From contig JABBOT010000004.1 in NCBI GenBank assembly GCA_016165875.1, positions 9,586,889 to 9,650,888 of the forward strand: DNA of 64,000 bases. The letters run 5' to 3'. A program made the position numbers and the translations under genes. The stretch comes from Acanthopleura granulata (taxonomy: Eukaryota; Mollusca; Polyplacophora; Chitonida; Chitonidae). Numbering within the stretch: position 1 is the first letter of the stretch; each line of letters starts with the position of its first letter. The notes below the pieces were generated by a model. It worked only from the letters and a program-made list of their open reading frames with translations, ran no database searches and was not told the DNA's origin. Shown here in pieces: positions 1-14,513 of the stretch.

Positions 1-161
1 TGCTTTCGTTGCCTAGTTAAACGTTAGTCCTTTCAGTTTTACTATTTAACAATATTGTTCATGAAAAAAGGTTCAAAAAGAAAACTGAAATAATAATTAA
101 TACTTTAAATTGATATAACTATAGTAAATTAATTTAACAAATGCTAAAAATATACTTATAC

Positions 162-195
<34 letters not shown>

Positions 196-943
196 CGCTC
201 AATCAACAACAGTATATGTAAAGTGTATATTAAAGGCACTATCGGTATTGCTGGTAATAATGTAGCTTAGTAAATGTTTAGAGGCATGGTGCAGAAAATG
301 GTGCAAACATGCAGGAGCATCCTGTGTAAGCAGACTGATCTACTTTTGACACAAACAAGTATGGGGACCTAATTCAGGCGTGCTTGTTTGTGACTTGTTC
401 ATTTTTCTGTGCGTAACATTCTCAGCCATATCCTGGATGACGCTTGAAGCGGTCGGATTCATTCTCATGCTTGAGGCGAGTATATTATGCCGGAAATGCT
501 TCAGTTTTTGTGCGCAATAGGCTTTTTCCTGTACACATCGTGAACTCTCAAGCACTTATTGACGTAGCCATCGACGCAGGTCTGCATGTAATGGCAAATA
601 AGCTATATGTGACGCATATTTATAACAATACTTTCTAGACTGTTCGCTTTTCTTACCGAACAATTACACATGACGCATGCTTGGCCACAGGGGTACCAGG
701 TTCGAATCCATACATCTCATCCATGGATAAGATGCGGCTTAACACCCATGATCACACACCACAACCCGATCGAATTAAATCCCATTCAGTGTGGTGCAAA
801 TTTGTGAGGCGGGGCATTGTGCACCGCTTAACATCATCGTTCTGTATCTTCATTTGATGCATTTTTACATAGACTATGGTTAGTTAAAGTTGCTTCAAGC
901 GCGAAAATTGGGGGTTAACTTGATTGTCCCACAAAACTTATAA
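1..943. other. Intergenic, no gene seen
   Basis: AT-rich sequence with only short chance ORFs. A cata/TA microsatellite lies at about 160-195. A GGTTCGAATCC-like box at about 699-709 resembles a polymerase III B box, but the surrounding bases do not fold into a tRNA. Confidence 0.6.
160..195. repeat. CATA/TA microsatellite
   Basis: A run of cata units passes into (TA)n. It is a simple repeat with no other content. Confidence 0.85.
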
Positions 944-1045
944 TTGATTTATTTAGTTGATTGTTGTTTTACGCCGTACTCAGGAATACTTCAGTCATAC
1001 GACGGCAGCAAGCCTTATGGTGGGAGGAAACCAGGCAGAGCCAGG
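944..1045 (-). mobile_element. SINE 3'-end remnant, minus strand
   Basis: The plus strand reads ...gttttacgccgtactcagg... then acgacggcagc and gtgggaggaaaccaggcagagcc. This is the reverse complement of the 3' half of the SINE seen complete at 18025-18272. The 5' half is missing or too diverged to recognise. Confidence 0.7.
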
Positions 1046-4000
1046 CGAAAGCAATTGAACATCTCGTGTTACCAGCAGGACTTCCAAAAAGTTTGTAGTC
1101 AATCCTGTAACGAAGCGAAATGTCAATCAGTTTAAAACACAACAATGAAATATGGTTTCTTGGCAATGACGATATAATTGATTTAGCTTTACCAGTGATG
1201 AGGCTACTTCCTTCTCCACACCGCCAAAGCAGTTCATATTCATGCGGAAACCAAAAAGCCTATTAGCATTCATGAAGGTCTCTTCTATTCGTATGTCATC
1301 GTATCCACGGCTTTAGTAGGCTACCAGACTGGGCTCACAACGGTAGACTGATTTTAAAGCTCTGGATGTTTTAAGACTGAAAGGTTCCTTACAATTTTTG
1401 GCAAATTATGGGTAAATCCGTACGTATAACTTCGATGTTTTTCGCTAATTTTATAAATGTTTTGGTACGCATTTTGCGGATTATAAGGTAATAACCATGC
1501 TTGAGTGATCTCTTGATTCTTAGGTAATTCATCTGAGTCATGATACGTGATGAGAGGTAGGAAATGGTGATCACCTTAAATTGTCACCGTACTGAGACAA
1601 ATATCTTTCCTTCTCTGATACAACTGTCTTCTTGTCCATATAATGTTTAATATATGTAGTAGACATGCTGGTATTTCTGGGATTCTATAGCAAAAAGTGG
1701 ATGCGTAAAATATCAAACACATGAAGCAATGTAAATATGATGTGGTTGTTGTAGTGAATGATGGCTATACAGACTAATTACTATTTTGCGATGATAATTG
1801 CATAGCTAAAACTGAAATACCAAGTAAGGATAACTTGTTACCTGTCACTGTAACTAGTTGTCGTGCACAGTCACTGTGTATTTCTCACCTTGAACTGGCA
1901 GAAGGTGCCATGTCATTCGCACATGCCAAATGGAGCAGCCATGTTTGTTTTCATTATAACTCTCTAATAAATAGGTTTGTTTTTATCTGAATATCTACAC
2001 ATGTTTTAGGCCACAAAGATATAAATTAGGAAACTGTTTTTATTATTAATCTGGATGACATACGTGGAATGAAACGAAATATGATCCTCGGTTATTCTAA
2101 TGATGCACTTAGTCTAATTGCATTTTGATGTAGAGAGTACTTGCTGAAGTGTGTAAAGTCGGGAAATTCAAATAACCTGCGGATTTGGTCCAAAATATTG
2201 TCCACACCTTGACTTCTCCTCACTGACCTGACCACGGATTGAAACATAACCACCCGAGGCATGATAGAGCCTTTGTCATTACCTTACAGTGTGTTTTAAC
2301 TTGGAATTGTAAGGTTGAACGTCCTTTTTCTCTGCATGTCGGTTTTTAACCTCTGTAAACACGGGTACCTAGTGCACCTATGAAATCATGGGGTTAGGCC
2401 CACTACCGATATACGCAGATTCCCATGGGTCGATGCTCTTATAATAGTTTCAAGGCATTTACGAATACCTCAACCCGATGTCCGGAATGTTCAAATTACT
2501 GTTACTGTCTTTACTTGTACTGGTCTGAAAACTCATGAGGTCACCCCGAGAAATCATCGGGTACTAGGGTCATCTTGAGAAATCATCGGGTACTACTGCA
2601 GGTCAGATAGTTTATGTACTCCCATGATGTTGATGGTCACCCCTCCAGAAATGACTGGGCCATCATAACGCTGAAGATATCCAAGATAACCCGTGTTCCT
2701 TTTGTTGTGTCACTGGTTAATCCCAAGAAAGCTTCGGTAGTAGGTGAATCCACTGATCTATGATTCACAGCATTCGCTCACGCCTCTCCAAAGAAATCAT
2801 TGGGTACTGAATTTACCGGCCGGTATACAAAAGGAAAACACATAAAGGGTTAATAATTTTAGAATGAGAGAAATGGTCTGAATTAATAACACCTGAACAA
2901 ACACACAAATCCCATGCTATCATCATAAATAAAATGTTGTTTGTTATATTTCAGCTGAAGATTACTGTCGTTTACTACCTAGTTCTCTTGCTACCTTATG
3001 ATCAGTATTCATACTCTCTTATCATAGGCTGGTGAATAGCCTATACGAGGTACTTGCTATGGTTATTGCTGTACATTTCAGGTACTTGGTATAACGAACG
3101 ATTGATTGGTGTTTGTATATTTCACTACACCTTTAGCTAGGCTTTATCACTACAATACTATGCATAAACAATCACAAGTACATCTTGAAATTTTGCCTTT
3201 AAACTTTTTACGGGTTCAAGTTACATATATTTTCACTTCTTTCATGTAAACCTGTTTATGAGGCCGTACTCAGTAAATTAGACGATTTCTAATGAAACAT
3301 TTCAGGTTCTTCGTCAGTTCGAGGAAACGGGACATAGTCTGACGAAATCATATGTGTATACCTTGCAGGCTTTTGTAGCTGACGAGTGGCCCGCGCCACA
3401 GTACGGATAACAGTAACAGTTTGTAACAGCACTGAGTAAAACAGCCAAAAAAAAAAAAAAAACAACTAAATCCACCCTGAAGAGTTGAACTGAGTGAATT
3501 CACGAAATTTATACTGCTTTTAGCCTACAAATTGCGACACGAAGAGGTTAAAAAGGCGTCTCTTGCAATTTAAGATGTCAAAAGACAAACGACAGAAAAA
3601 TATATACATAATTTTATCGGTAACCAGACCCACAGGGAAATATGTCGAGACAGAGACGAGTAATTAGAACCCTGCAATAAAACAGCAGGTTTGCAGATTT
3701 TTTGTCCAAACAAAGCATAATAATTATCACTATATATAACATGCACAGCATGGACTGCGTGGAATTTAAATATAGCCCTATGTTGGCAATCCATTCATAC
3801 TTTTCTTTGTCTACTTGTAGGACATCAGTACATGCATATCACCACGTGAAACACCATTATCATAAATATGACAAACAGCGGCGGGGCCAGTGAATCAGAT
3901 TTTGTATCAGCTATAAAAAACATTCTACGCACTTATTAGATTACAAATATAAACCTGAGTCACAAAAAATACTTTAATAGACACTCGAACCAAAAACTTA

Positions 4001-5240
4001 CACGCGAATGTCTGCAGCTTCTTGAAAAGAGAACTATACGCATGCATTCACATATTTTGTGTACAAACTGTCATTTTACCGTTTATATCATGAAGCAATT
4101 ACCTAAAGGAAACATTTATTATTGTACTTGAATACGCTCCGCTTTGGCCTTGTGAATCTTGTCCACAGAAAACACTACTGCTTATAACACAATGAGAGGA
4201 AGAAGAAAATGCTTTTATTATGACAAATTTATAGTTTTCAAACTCTTGCATCTGCAAATTGCCAGGACAAGTACGTCTAACTGCATACACCGACAAGAAC
4301 AAACAAGAATAATTATATATATACGTGTATACCAACGGCACAAGAAGTTAACCGCCATATACCATAAACCTGTGAGGAAGCTGTAATTCTTCAAGGTCGA
4401 ACTTTATCGGCTGAGTGTGACCAAGTTCCAAATGCATCACGCCCTGCCTCTTCGCTACATAATGTCCATTTAAGGCAGATACGCTATGCATGTTGGCAAG
4501 AAACTGTCAACATGAACAATTTTTATACTTTTCTTGGGCTTATATCGAATACTAGCATATAGTGCAGGTATTGGCCTGTCTGCCGTTGGTATCATGTCAG
4601 TATAACCGTCCCCAATTTTGTGGAAGTAGCAGTATTATTTTCATTGTCTTTCAAGATTCAATTTGGCCAAGGTTGTTCCTGCTCACTCAGCCCGCGATTC
4701 TTCATCATTCACAATTTTAGTTGCTTGAGCAAAAGAACTACATGTTTTCTGGGTCCTTGCTTGAAAGGTCAGTCAAAATTCCACAATCTAACTTCTGCCG
4801 TTGAAATTATTGTAATGTGCCACCATAGTTTAAGTCATGTACTTGGAAATAACAATATTGGATATAACTTGAAGGCATTTTCGGTATCACTGACCAGAAA
4901 CACCACTATATATTTTATATGAGCTCTTAATCAGAATGACATGTCTGGTGATATGTCTGGATATCACAAACTCCATGGGGCCTACAGTCTACACATGAAA
5001 CGCCTCGGCAAAATTAGGTTTGATTCCCCATGTTTGATAAACACATGGACATATAAAATTTCCCCTCCCCGGCGCCTGACTGGAAATGCACATAACTCGA
5101 GACCAGACTGGACACCCACCAACTGCTTTATAGCTAGGAAGTAATTCGCATTCTTGGTGTAGTTGGAACAGCATTATCAGGCTCATCATGTATGCTGGAA
5201 TCGTCTAAAAAGAGTCGTATCAATTTTCCCAGACGGACTA
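1046..5240. other. Intergenic, no gene seen
   Basis: No ORF here shows a recognisable domain or paired splice sites. A GAGAAATCATCGGGTACT motif occurs twice, 29 bp apart, at 2548 and 2577, with a decayed third copy near 2790. A poly-A run lies at about 3447-3463. Confidence 0.6.
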
Positions 5241-5570
5241 CAGGGGCCCGTCTTACAAAGCTGGTGTAAGGCTGCGACTGGGTGTAAGCCTGTCGGACGT
5301 GTGTCGAAAGAAAGACTGACCGTCTACAATGCTGGATTAGCTGCGACTTGATGTAAAGTTTGGTGCAAATTTACACCTACCCTCCAGCAGACGTAAATTC
5401 CGTAAGTATGCTAAATATGGCGGCGCTTGTGGTGTTTCGTAGACACACTTTAAGCATTGTGACAACTTTAGTAAGACGCTACTAGGAGCTGACAGAAACC
5501 GCTAATAAAGTGGCCGTAAACGTGTACGTGTGACGTAAGCTACCCCCAGCTCTGTAAGACGGACCACTTG
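5241..5570. mobile_element. Candidate MITE with terminal inverted repeats
   Basis: The left end CAGGGGCCCGTCTTACAAAG is matched in inverted orientation by the right end, whose reverse complement begins CAAGTGGTCCGTCTTACAGA. The arms are about 30 bp and the element about 330 bp, with no transposase. I found no clear target-site duplication, so the exact ends are approximate. Confidence 0.5.
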
Positions 5571-8255
5571 GGGTTTTCCACACCAGATGTGTTCAACGTG
5601 AACCACTATTCCGAAATGAGACATTCTCGCATGGCACCCGAAATGGTATCGCATGATGATGTTCTTGTTATTCGAAATAAACCTTAACACTGACGAGGCC
5701 TGTATCACAAAGTGAAAACTTACAGCAGAACAATGAATTCCTTTTGCAGATATCGTACTCTCCATTACGGTAGGTATGAATCTCATACCAGGATGTGGAA
5801 TACCATTTTTGTCCATGTGTGACAAAATCGCCTTTGTAACGTTATAAATAACAAGTCTACAATTCGGTTTTAAAAAATAAATTTTCAACAGTAATTTATT
5901 TTCTCATCTATTCTCAGGATTTAATACGAATGGAGACATAACAAGCACTTTCGATGTGTACAACTACATCTTTGGGAAACAAATAGTGACCTACAGTTAC
6001 TTCAAGAGTACATTATGTCACACACATATATATATTTACTAGTACACGATTGTGTATATATTTGGAACAGCTTATGTTGTCTACACTTCTAAAATCCAGC
6101 TGCCAAGATGCATCTATATCCTAATTTGTTCTAATGATATTCACAATACCAAAATCAGCTTTCACTTTTGTGTCATGTTATCGTTGTGTTAAATGGAGTT
6201 TCAACAAACAACAGAATTGCATATTCAGTACAAGGTATAATCCTTGATTTACACTGGTCCTCAGACATAATTAATTAACACCATTACACATTAAAACAAT
6301 AACCACTAACGGCCACCATCTGGTGTTTTACAAACACAACACAATGAATATATAAAAATCTAAAATACGTTCAAAGGTTGCACCTAAAATAGTTACCCAT
6401 ATCCAGTTACCTATCATTACCCATACATAACAAAATATAGCTTGTTTGTTAATTCAACCACTAACATGTAAAAATGTGCAAACGTTTTCAAAGCACCTAA
6501 ACAGATGTGGAAAAAAATGTTTTTGAACGTTTTACCACTTTAACCACTAATCTATGTAAATTACCACAATGAGTTTACCAATGGGGCAAATCAAACTATC
6601 AAATTATTCTAGAAGCGCCATTAAGTAATGGGCTGCAAGACAGCCATGGGGAAAGATAAATTTGCCATTCGGAACATAAGATATTGAGATATTGGCTTAC
6701 ACTTACGCTGTGCTGTTAAAAATTCAAATTAGATTTCTGACAGTTCAACATATGGGATTAAATATTAAATATAAAGCATCTTGGACTAAAGAGAGTAAGA
6801 TAAACATAAAATTGCAGAAGGCCCTTGTACACATGTCTTTTGGATGGTTGGAGTTGATGCATGTTTCAGAGGAGGACACCAAATGTGGTTCTCTAGACCA
6901 CAGAAAATATTACATGAAACTGAACATCTAAGGCACCGTTTTGATTGTCTTCTCAAATGCACCATTTCAGTATGACAATATTTTTCGTACTTGATATTTA
7001 TACTTTTGCACTGGGTTTAACATAATCATCATCAGGGCATGCAACCGCAGAAACCATTTATAATTAGGATCTGTTTTTTTAATACTTCATGGATATAATG
7101 TTTCAGTGTCCGAAATCATACCAAAGCTGGTGTCTACCCTGATGGCGATTATAATTAATTCCCCATAAAGACAAAAGTATGAAATAAAAAATAACAAAAT
7201 GAAAGGGAATACAAGCTGAAATATGCAACCTGCAGAAAATCTGCATCATTTGCTGAATAAATGCACACAGTAATTTCATGACACCGAAAAACAATGTCGC
7301 TCAAACTGTTAAAAATAACAACAACAAAGTGCATAATTCCAAGTTCATCATCACATTACACATTAAAGTCTTGGTAAAAGTAACTGTTTAAAATATTTAT
7401 CATTTACACTACAATAAAACATCCAAAAAATGATTAAGTGCATCTACTGATTTAAATCACTATGATCTAATTATATATATTCTAAAAACATTTATTGCAT
7501 CATTAACACAGAGGAAGCTCTAAATGCCAAACATTTGATTAGCACCTGAAATCGGACTTAGATGTAGCTTGCATTATTTGAGGTTAACAGCTAATCTACA
7601 GCAGAATCTTTTTACAAGACACATCAGGGTATACATATATGAGTGAATGTTGGTACTGCAGAAATGTGTTTTCTGATCCAAGATTTGGTTTATTTAGGAC
7701 TGCTTGACACTTTGATGTTCAGGACACACAAATAAAATTTGTGTTCAGATATGTATATCTATATATTTCAGTAAAACTGCACTTTGCTTCTATGAATTTA
7801 CATAAATATGGTAAACAATCAGTAATGTTGATGAAACATTATCAGAAACTCCAAACCATTCACAGAGTAAAATACACTAACATGAATCATTCCATGGCAC
7901 GTTGCAGACAATAAACAATACCAGACCCCGGTTACACGTGAAACATTGATGTTACGGACATTAAATTAAGGGTATATCTCAACAATATGTTGCAATTATA
8001 TCCCGTGAAACTGTAGTCAGGCTTTTTGTATGAAGTCGTTGAATTCTGTATGATAATAATTTCGAGAAACAAATAATACTTTCATAAAATATATATCTAT
8101 ATACCCAATGTGAGCTTTTGGACATTTACGACATTTAATACATCATTTCTGAACTTTTTGGAAAAAAAGGGGGAAGTCTGTAAATCATTTGTTAAAAAAG
8201 CAGAGAAAATGGGACTGATATCTGTCTGAAAACATCTTCACTGTTCTAAGTTTTC
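5571..8255. other. 3' flank of SLC41A, including its probable 3' UTR
   Basis: AT-rich sequence downstream of the SLC41A stop codon. On the minus strand, AATAAA candidates lie at 7689-7694 and 7491-7496 (TTTATT on the plus strand), either of which could end the transcript. Nothing else is recognisable. Confidence 0.45.
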
Positions 8256-11200
8256 TCAAACAGTTTTCTTGTCGTTGTTACCTATCATAAAGATGATCTG
8301 GAACACAATGGCTAAGAACCCTGTGCCGAGCAGGTCCCCCAAGGCTGTGAGGTAGGGTATTGCTGAGTTGTCTGGATCGTCCCCCTTTTTCCAGATGTAG
8401 TGCACCATCCAGTTAGCCACATACAACAATAATGCAACCTGACACACACACAAAAAAAAGTTCTCTGGCATATCATTTAATTATGTATGTACATATATTA
8501 TCTTGCATATTAATAAGAGTATTGTTCTAAGCACACCAATGACAGTGACTGATGTGTCATAAAAAGCAGTCTGTACTTTAATCTAACACACATATATACA
8601 CAGCGGAAAACATTCTCACACCACTATATATAACACATCATTTCAATTCTTAACAAAATTCCAAACTTACAATCAATTAAGTAAAAAACTCACCTGGAGG
8701 ACAGCAGCAGTGAGGTAAATCACAGCAAAGCTGAGCGTTATAGAGGTGTGACCAGCATTCATATATGCTATTGTACACATGAAGATCAGATGACCAGGAA
8801 TAACTAATATCATTAGAACCCGGGCGGCCCTTGCATGGATGTCTGAAATAAGCAAAAGAGGTTATGATCAGAAAATAAACAAACTATCCACTGCTCCTGA
8901 TAGCACAATATCTTCAAGATATAACACTGTGTACGTTAAACAACTTCACTACAGGAGTGGTCCATTTCCTTATGCAAAAGTTAATAATCGTGACAACAGC
9001 TGTGAGAGTTGCTTCTGTACAGCTGTATGCTGTATGCGATCATTGTGCCTCACTTCATGATTGAATAAACAACATGTCTTGTAACTCCTGTGTGTCACCA
9101 TGTATACAACCAAAGGGAGTTAAATCTGAAACCGGTTCAGACGGGTGTGATTCTGTGGCATACATGAGCAAAGTGAAGACTTACTGCTGCCAAAAAATGC
9201 AAAGCATGGGTTGGGACATCCTTTCAGGACCCCATCTGACAGCTCCCCTGGTTTGCCATCTCTATGTAAAGATGTTGAGATACGACTGGCTTGAACAGCC
9301 ACCAGGTTACCCCCAACACCTGGAAGAGAAAAACAACACAGGAAATGACATATACACTTTAGGCAAACTTACAACAAATAAAATTATTCACCAAAATTAT
9401 TTATTTATTTATTCATTTCATTATGTGCAATGTTTAGTGTTCAAAGTAGAATGCAAGAATATTTTACTTATATGCGTGTGACGGTGGTCAGCTTTTTTAT
9501 GGAGGAAACCAATGCGTTTGAAGTAAAACCACCAACTGTTGGCAAGTAACTGATATATTTTCCCACCTCTTGATTCACACAGATTATCAGTGTGCATCAT
9601 ACAAGTGATGATCTGCAACAAGGTTCATGTAAGTCTTTTGAGCATTGTCGACAGCTTACTGTCACACTGGGCCCTGAGACAGGTGGAGGTAATGGGATGT
9701 CACAGATTCCCTGTCCAAGGCTGGGCCACATCCTTGTTTGTTCATCCACTGAAAGCTAAGCATCTCAACATTTCGGCCACAATCCATCCATGCTGTAAAA
9801 CATTCAGACATGACTCAGACACACATAAAAATATGAGCACAGCAAAGTCTTGTGTTTATTCAGACAAAAAGAATGGCTTGCCAACAATCAGCATTTTGGA
9901 AAACTGGATGAAACTTTCAACAATTTCATCTAGTTGTATTACATATGAGCTACGTACCATTTATAACCGGCTGAAACACAGCAATCCCATCATAAGCTGA
10001 CACAGCAAAGTCAAGTATTAGTCCTCCAATACTGTAACAGATGTCATCATTACAAAGTCAACAAATTTTTCTAAATTACTCAACCGTATCAAGGTCAGGC
10101 ACCTAAATAATCACCACAAATGTACAACAACTGTTTACACCATTCAGACAACAAGCTTCCCACAAAAAAACAGGAGGCAGGATCCTGCTGTTAGTTTAAC
10201 GGTAGATTTTGCCAATTTTGTCCGAGGCCTGTTGGCCAAATTAGGCACCTAACTCTCATGTCCCTGTTTGGATCTTGGAGCTGTCTCGCCAGTTTTCAGG
10301 ATCAGAATCTGTGCTATACTCAGGGAGTGTAAACCAATATAACAACAGTACCTCCATCTCACTTTGGCCATCACACATAGCATACCCATGAGAACAAAAC
10401 AGTCCATACATTCATCGTCTACATTAAAAATTTATTTCCAATTTATTGAAACTTATTTTGGATAAATAATTATAATTCAACTTACCTACTGATCACCATG
10501 GCACTAATGACAGGAGTCCATCCTGAGTATATTACATCATTTGTGTACTCATTCTTCACAGAGATCACCACCCATAATGGAGTTAGCAGGGTAAATCCAC
10601 CTATGACACAGGGAGCAATCCACCAGTGACCTTCTGTGAATAGAGCAACAAAGTGACAACCAATTAAAGTATACAGTTAGCATACAAGTATAGATTAATC
10701 GAAATATCTTATGCTCTAACATCTAGATGTTGGTAGAAATTTGCACTGAACATTTACACCATTTCATCACAAGTATAGCACATGCATGCTAAGAATATTT
10801 TGTGCAAAATAAGCAAACACTCAACTACAGTCCTTTCATATATACCATTTGTCTGAAAAATATTTCAACACTATTTTCATTCCAACACTTATTTTCAATT
10901 ATATACATGTATATATACACACATTGAGTTCCAATGTCTTGAACAACATGATTGCCTTACCTATAGCTATGAAGAGGGCTCGTCCAATAAGAGCCAGGAG
11001 AGTGAGGGTTGTCAAGTCCCCCAAACTTGCAGCTACCGGTGTGGCCACATTGTCAGGGTTTATCTTGCAATGACGAGACAACATAACAACGCCAATCATG
11101 ATACAGCCTGCAAACAGGTAAAAACATTACTGACTTTAAGGATAAAAATAAATCTTATTTTCGATAATGACATTTCAATAAATCTTAGTTGTTATGACAA

Positions 11201-14200
11201 CATTTACCTGTCCTGACCCCCTGATAATCATATAAAAGTACATGTTGTAAATTACAAATGATTATGACTACTGATTTTTGAACTAATAGTCTTAAATCTA
11301 ATCTTGCTCACACATTACCAAAAGAAAAACGATGTGATCAAAAATGGTCACACTGCAGATTTATGATTATGTATTTAATGTTCAGGTGTTCACATCTTGC
11401 ATTCTTTCAAATTAGTACATGAACACAAAACATACACACATGTAGTCATAATGTGTATCATCACACATCACACTGAAACCTTTGCTTGGATGTGATTAAA
11501 CACACTTGTATGACTTATACTAACTGTGGTGGAATTTTATGCACAATGTTTCACTTCACATCCACAGACTAAAAGAAACAGCCATGAGTGAGAGGCAATT
11601 ATCTTGAGGTCTTTCATTTCCTCATACATGTACGAGGGGAATATTCATGAGCAATCATTTCTTTATACCCCAATCAAATAAATAAATAAACATGATATCA
11701 CTGATAAGCATGTTTCTACAGTGTAACAGCTTGTGATTTTCACATGGATGCCTCCCTTGAGGCTGTTGGTTTAAAAATATACTACGATGTCTGTGAACTG
11801 TCATTCAGTTTGACTGTTATCTACCGATAAATAATGATACTAATTTTGAATATCTTTATAGTGTAAACAGAGAATGTAAACTGGAATGAGTGATCCCCAC
11901 TGATCAGCTCAAGGCATATAATTTTTTTTAGTGCAAAGAACAAATATGATTATTTACACACCATGTCTTCTTTTCTATTTTTGCATGCTTGTGGTTTATA
12001 CATGTTTATATTCATTTATATACACGATCTACTTCAATTACCCTAAAAATGCTATCCTGTTACTCTTACCTGTGCATATAAAAGTCAGCACTGATTTGTA
12101 AAATCTTTTAGTGAATCTAATGTGAAAAGCTTCTTTCTTACCTAAAATCAAACTTGCTAAAGCGGCAGTTAACATGCTACTGGCACACAGTAAGAAGCCA
12201 TGATGGACGTTGAACTTTCCCTCTGGTATCCATCCCATCACCATGGCAGCAACAGATGCAAGAAACCCAACCACAATAGCCTGAGCCTGGAGACAAAACA
12301 GCCATGACAAAATAGTAAGGACTTGGTCATTTCCTTCAATTTTATATTCAAAGACAAGTTTATATTTCACTTATTGATTTAGGTTTTGTTGTCTTTTTTG
12401 TTTTTTTGTTGTTGTTTTTTTTTTGGTGGGGGGGGGAGGGAGGAGTGACTTGAAAGTCTAAGCTAACATCAGTCAGGAAAATAATAAATTGTTACATTAA
12501 TAGCATCTCAACAGAATTCAGTGGTATCAAGTTCAGGCTTTTTGACAACTCAGCAAAAGAGATCAGAAAAAAACACATGTACTTTCACTGTTTTAAGTGG
12601 TGATACATCTCAAGTTTTATGCAACTGTACAATTGTGTCATGACTGGAAACAGCCTACAGCCTTATATTACAGTTGTTTTCTTGGCCTTCTCCAGTTTGG
12701 ATCTTTTCTGTGGACAACTCCAATGGCACTGACAGGAGTTTTTTCCTCACATAACTGGACTGATCCTTGAAATCATTGGTCATGTTCTTTCATCCCAAAG
12801 TGGCAGCTTTCCCAATCTGAAAAATGGGATCTATTGTTCCTGTAGGAAGACTGGGTAGGGGTTCACACAAGATTCTTTGGTGCTACCCGTATGTACGTAT
12901 GCTTTGGCTTCATGTTGTACTTAGCAATTTTGCAGTCATATGACGAGAAGTCTACGGAACGTATATATACTGTGTCTTCTAGCAGCAGGGTGAGTTCATG
13001 CCACCTAGGTGCTGCCACCACTGGAACATCATGCCAAAGACACCAAACATGACATCCCACCCAGTCACACTCTACTGACACAAGGCCAACCAGTCGACAG
13101 ATTTCGCAATGGGAATAAAACTGTGAAGCCCAGTCAAATTGAATGGGTCTCTAGGCGACGAGTATTCAATGCAAGTGTTCTTGCAGAGGAGCAACATTTC
13201 TGTACAATGTGAAATCAACATTTCCTTCAATCAAACTATTTCTATATGTATACTGCATACTGCAAACACTCTTGGCAGCATTCTCCACAACAAAATGCCT
13301 ACATTACCTGCACTCCATTCTTAAAATGGTTTTAAAAAAAAACATAAAATGTCATTTATTTACATTAAGCAGTTCAAAGTTGCATGCCATTGAACTTGAA
13401 CATAATAAATTTTAATTAGCTTCAGTAAAACTAACCTGAGTCAATGCCAGATTTCCTCCTATCATTTTCAACTGTTCTTTCCTGGAGTCCATATTTCCTA
13501 AATTAGCCTGCAGAATAAAATGTGTTACATTAACATAGATTGCAGCACAGAATTATAGAGTTCATTGTATTTTTACAAAACTATTGGTTGTCTATTATTA
13601 TAAGTAATATATGCAAAGATCAATAATAAAGAATTAAAATAAAAAAAATATATGTATTATTTCCTCAATAATTTATTTCTCACCTGTGTTGACAATCTAG
13701 ACGCTAACGTCATCTCAAGGTTTCCCTTCAGCCCTAGAAGTGCAGGAACTAAAATAAACACTTCTGGTACTTTTTTAAAGACTTGCCAGTGCTGGAATGA
13801 AATAAAACTTTACTGATATAATGCTGTGCTATTATCAGTGGATAATACAAACACTGAAAACGTATACAACTTGCATACCATACCTCATGTCAATTCTTCT
13901 TATATATTCATTTGCATACAGTGTGTTGTATGCTAGAAAAAATGAAAAAGGGAGCACCAAGCATCCAATGCTCAGGTGAAACATCTATTACATAACTCTA
14001 GAGATAACAATGAAATCAAAATTTTAAAAAAATCCACACATTATCATACATGTACCTGTAAAAAGTAAAATGATTGAAGTTTTATTATAAAATTTACTTT
14101 GTAAAGTTTTCTTCCAGTATTGTCCTGCATTTAAAAACTAACCTGCACAATATCCAGGACCATACCAGCCCCAACTGTACCAAAACCTGCAATGATGAAT

Positions 14201-14454
14201 GGCCCAAACACTTGTAAGGCTATCATCCAGGACGACTCCACTACTGAAGTCTTCTCAAGAACCACCTGCACATCTGCCTTATCTTTAACTTCTTTCAATT
14301 CATCTGCATTGCTGTCTTCTAATAGTGGAGCTCCTGGATCAGCAGAATATAGTTCATCTTCTGAAGATTGCTCTTCAGTTAGCTTTGGTGATTTAGAGGC
14401 CATTTTCCTCCGCCGAACAGCTTGTTCAGTACTGTTAACAAGCACCCCAGACAT
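8256..14454 (-). CDS. SLC41A: SLC41-family Mg2+ transporter (MgtE-like), ten coding exons
   Basis: Predicted plasma-membrane Mg2+ transporter/exchanger. Coding exons in transcript order: 14454-14143, 13791-13684, 13507-13436, 12286-12142, 11107-10961, 10633-10486, 10031-9958, 9319-9185, 8842-8694 and 8438-8256. All have GT donors and AG acceptors. The lengths sum to 1473 nt and all phases join, giving 490 residues (human SLC41A1 is about 513). The first exon encodes an acidic cytosolic N-tail, then a first membrane segment ([19 protein letters not shown]). Family signatures follow: [20 protein letters not shown] (first MgtE-like half), [19 protein letters not shown] (second half), CPNPC and [15 protein letters not shown] near the C-terminus. 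The start is the first ATG after a splice acceptor (exon begins 14513); a second Met lies at residue 18. The gene is divergent from NOPCHAP1. The sequence does not separate it from a pre-duplication SLC41A1/2 ancestor. Confidence 0.93.
12380..12446. repeat. Poly-T / G-rich simple tract in an SLC41A intron
   Basis: Interrupted T-runs (ttttttgtttttttgttgttg...) pass directly into a G-rich run (gtgggggggggagggagg) just upstream, in transcript terms, of the exon starting at 12286. Confidence 0.85.
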
Positions 14455-14513
14455 GATTTATTCATCTCTCCATGAAAATTGGTTCTGTCTGGAAATCTTC
14501 ACCATAACAAAGC
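14455..14513 (-). other. SLC41A: SLC41A 5' UTR part of the first coding exon
   Basis: On the minus strand a pyrimidine-rich tract ending in catag precedes position 14513, giving a good splice acceptor. The 59 bases to the ATG at 14454 are then untranslated. Confidence 0.6.

Noticed and set aside
690..715. tRNA gene suggested by GGTTCGAATCC
   Set aside because: The T-arm stem does not pair and no acceptor or anticodon arm can be built around it.
9074..9481. 135-residue plus-strand ORF opposite SLC41A exon 8
   Set aside because: Antisense shadow of a real exon (9319-9185) with no features of its own.
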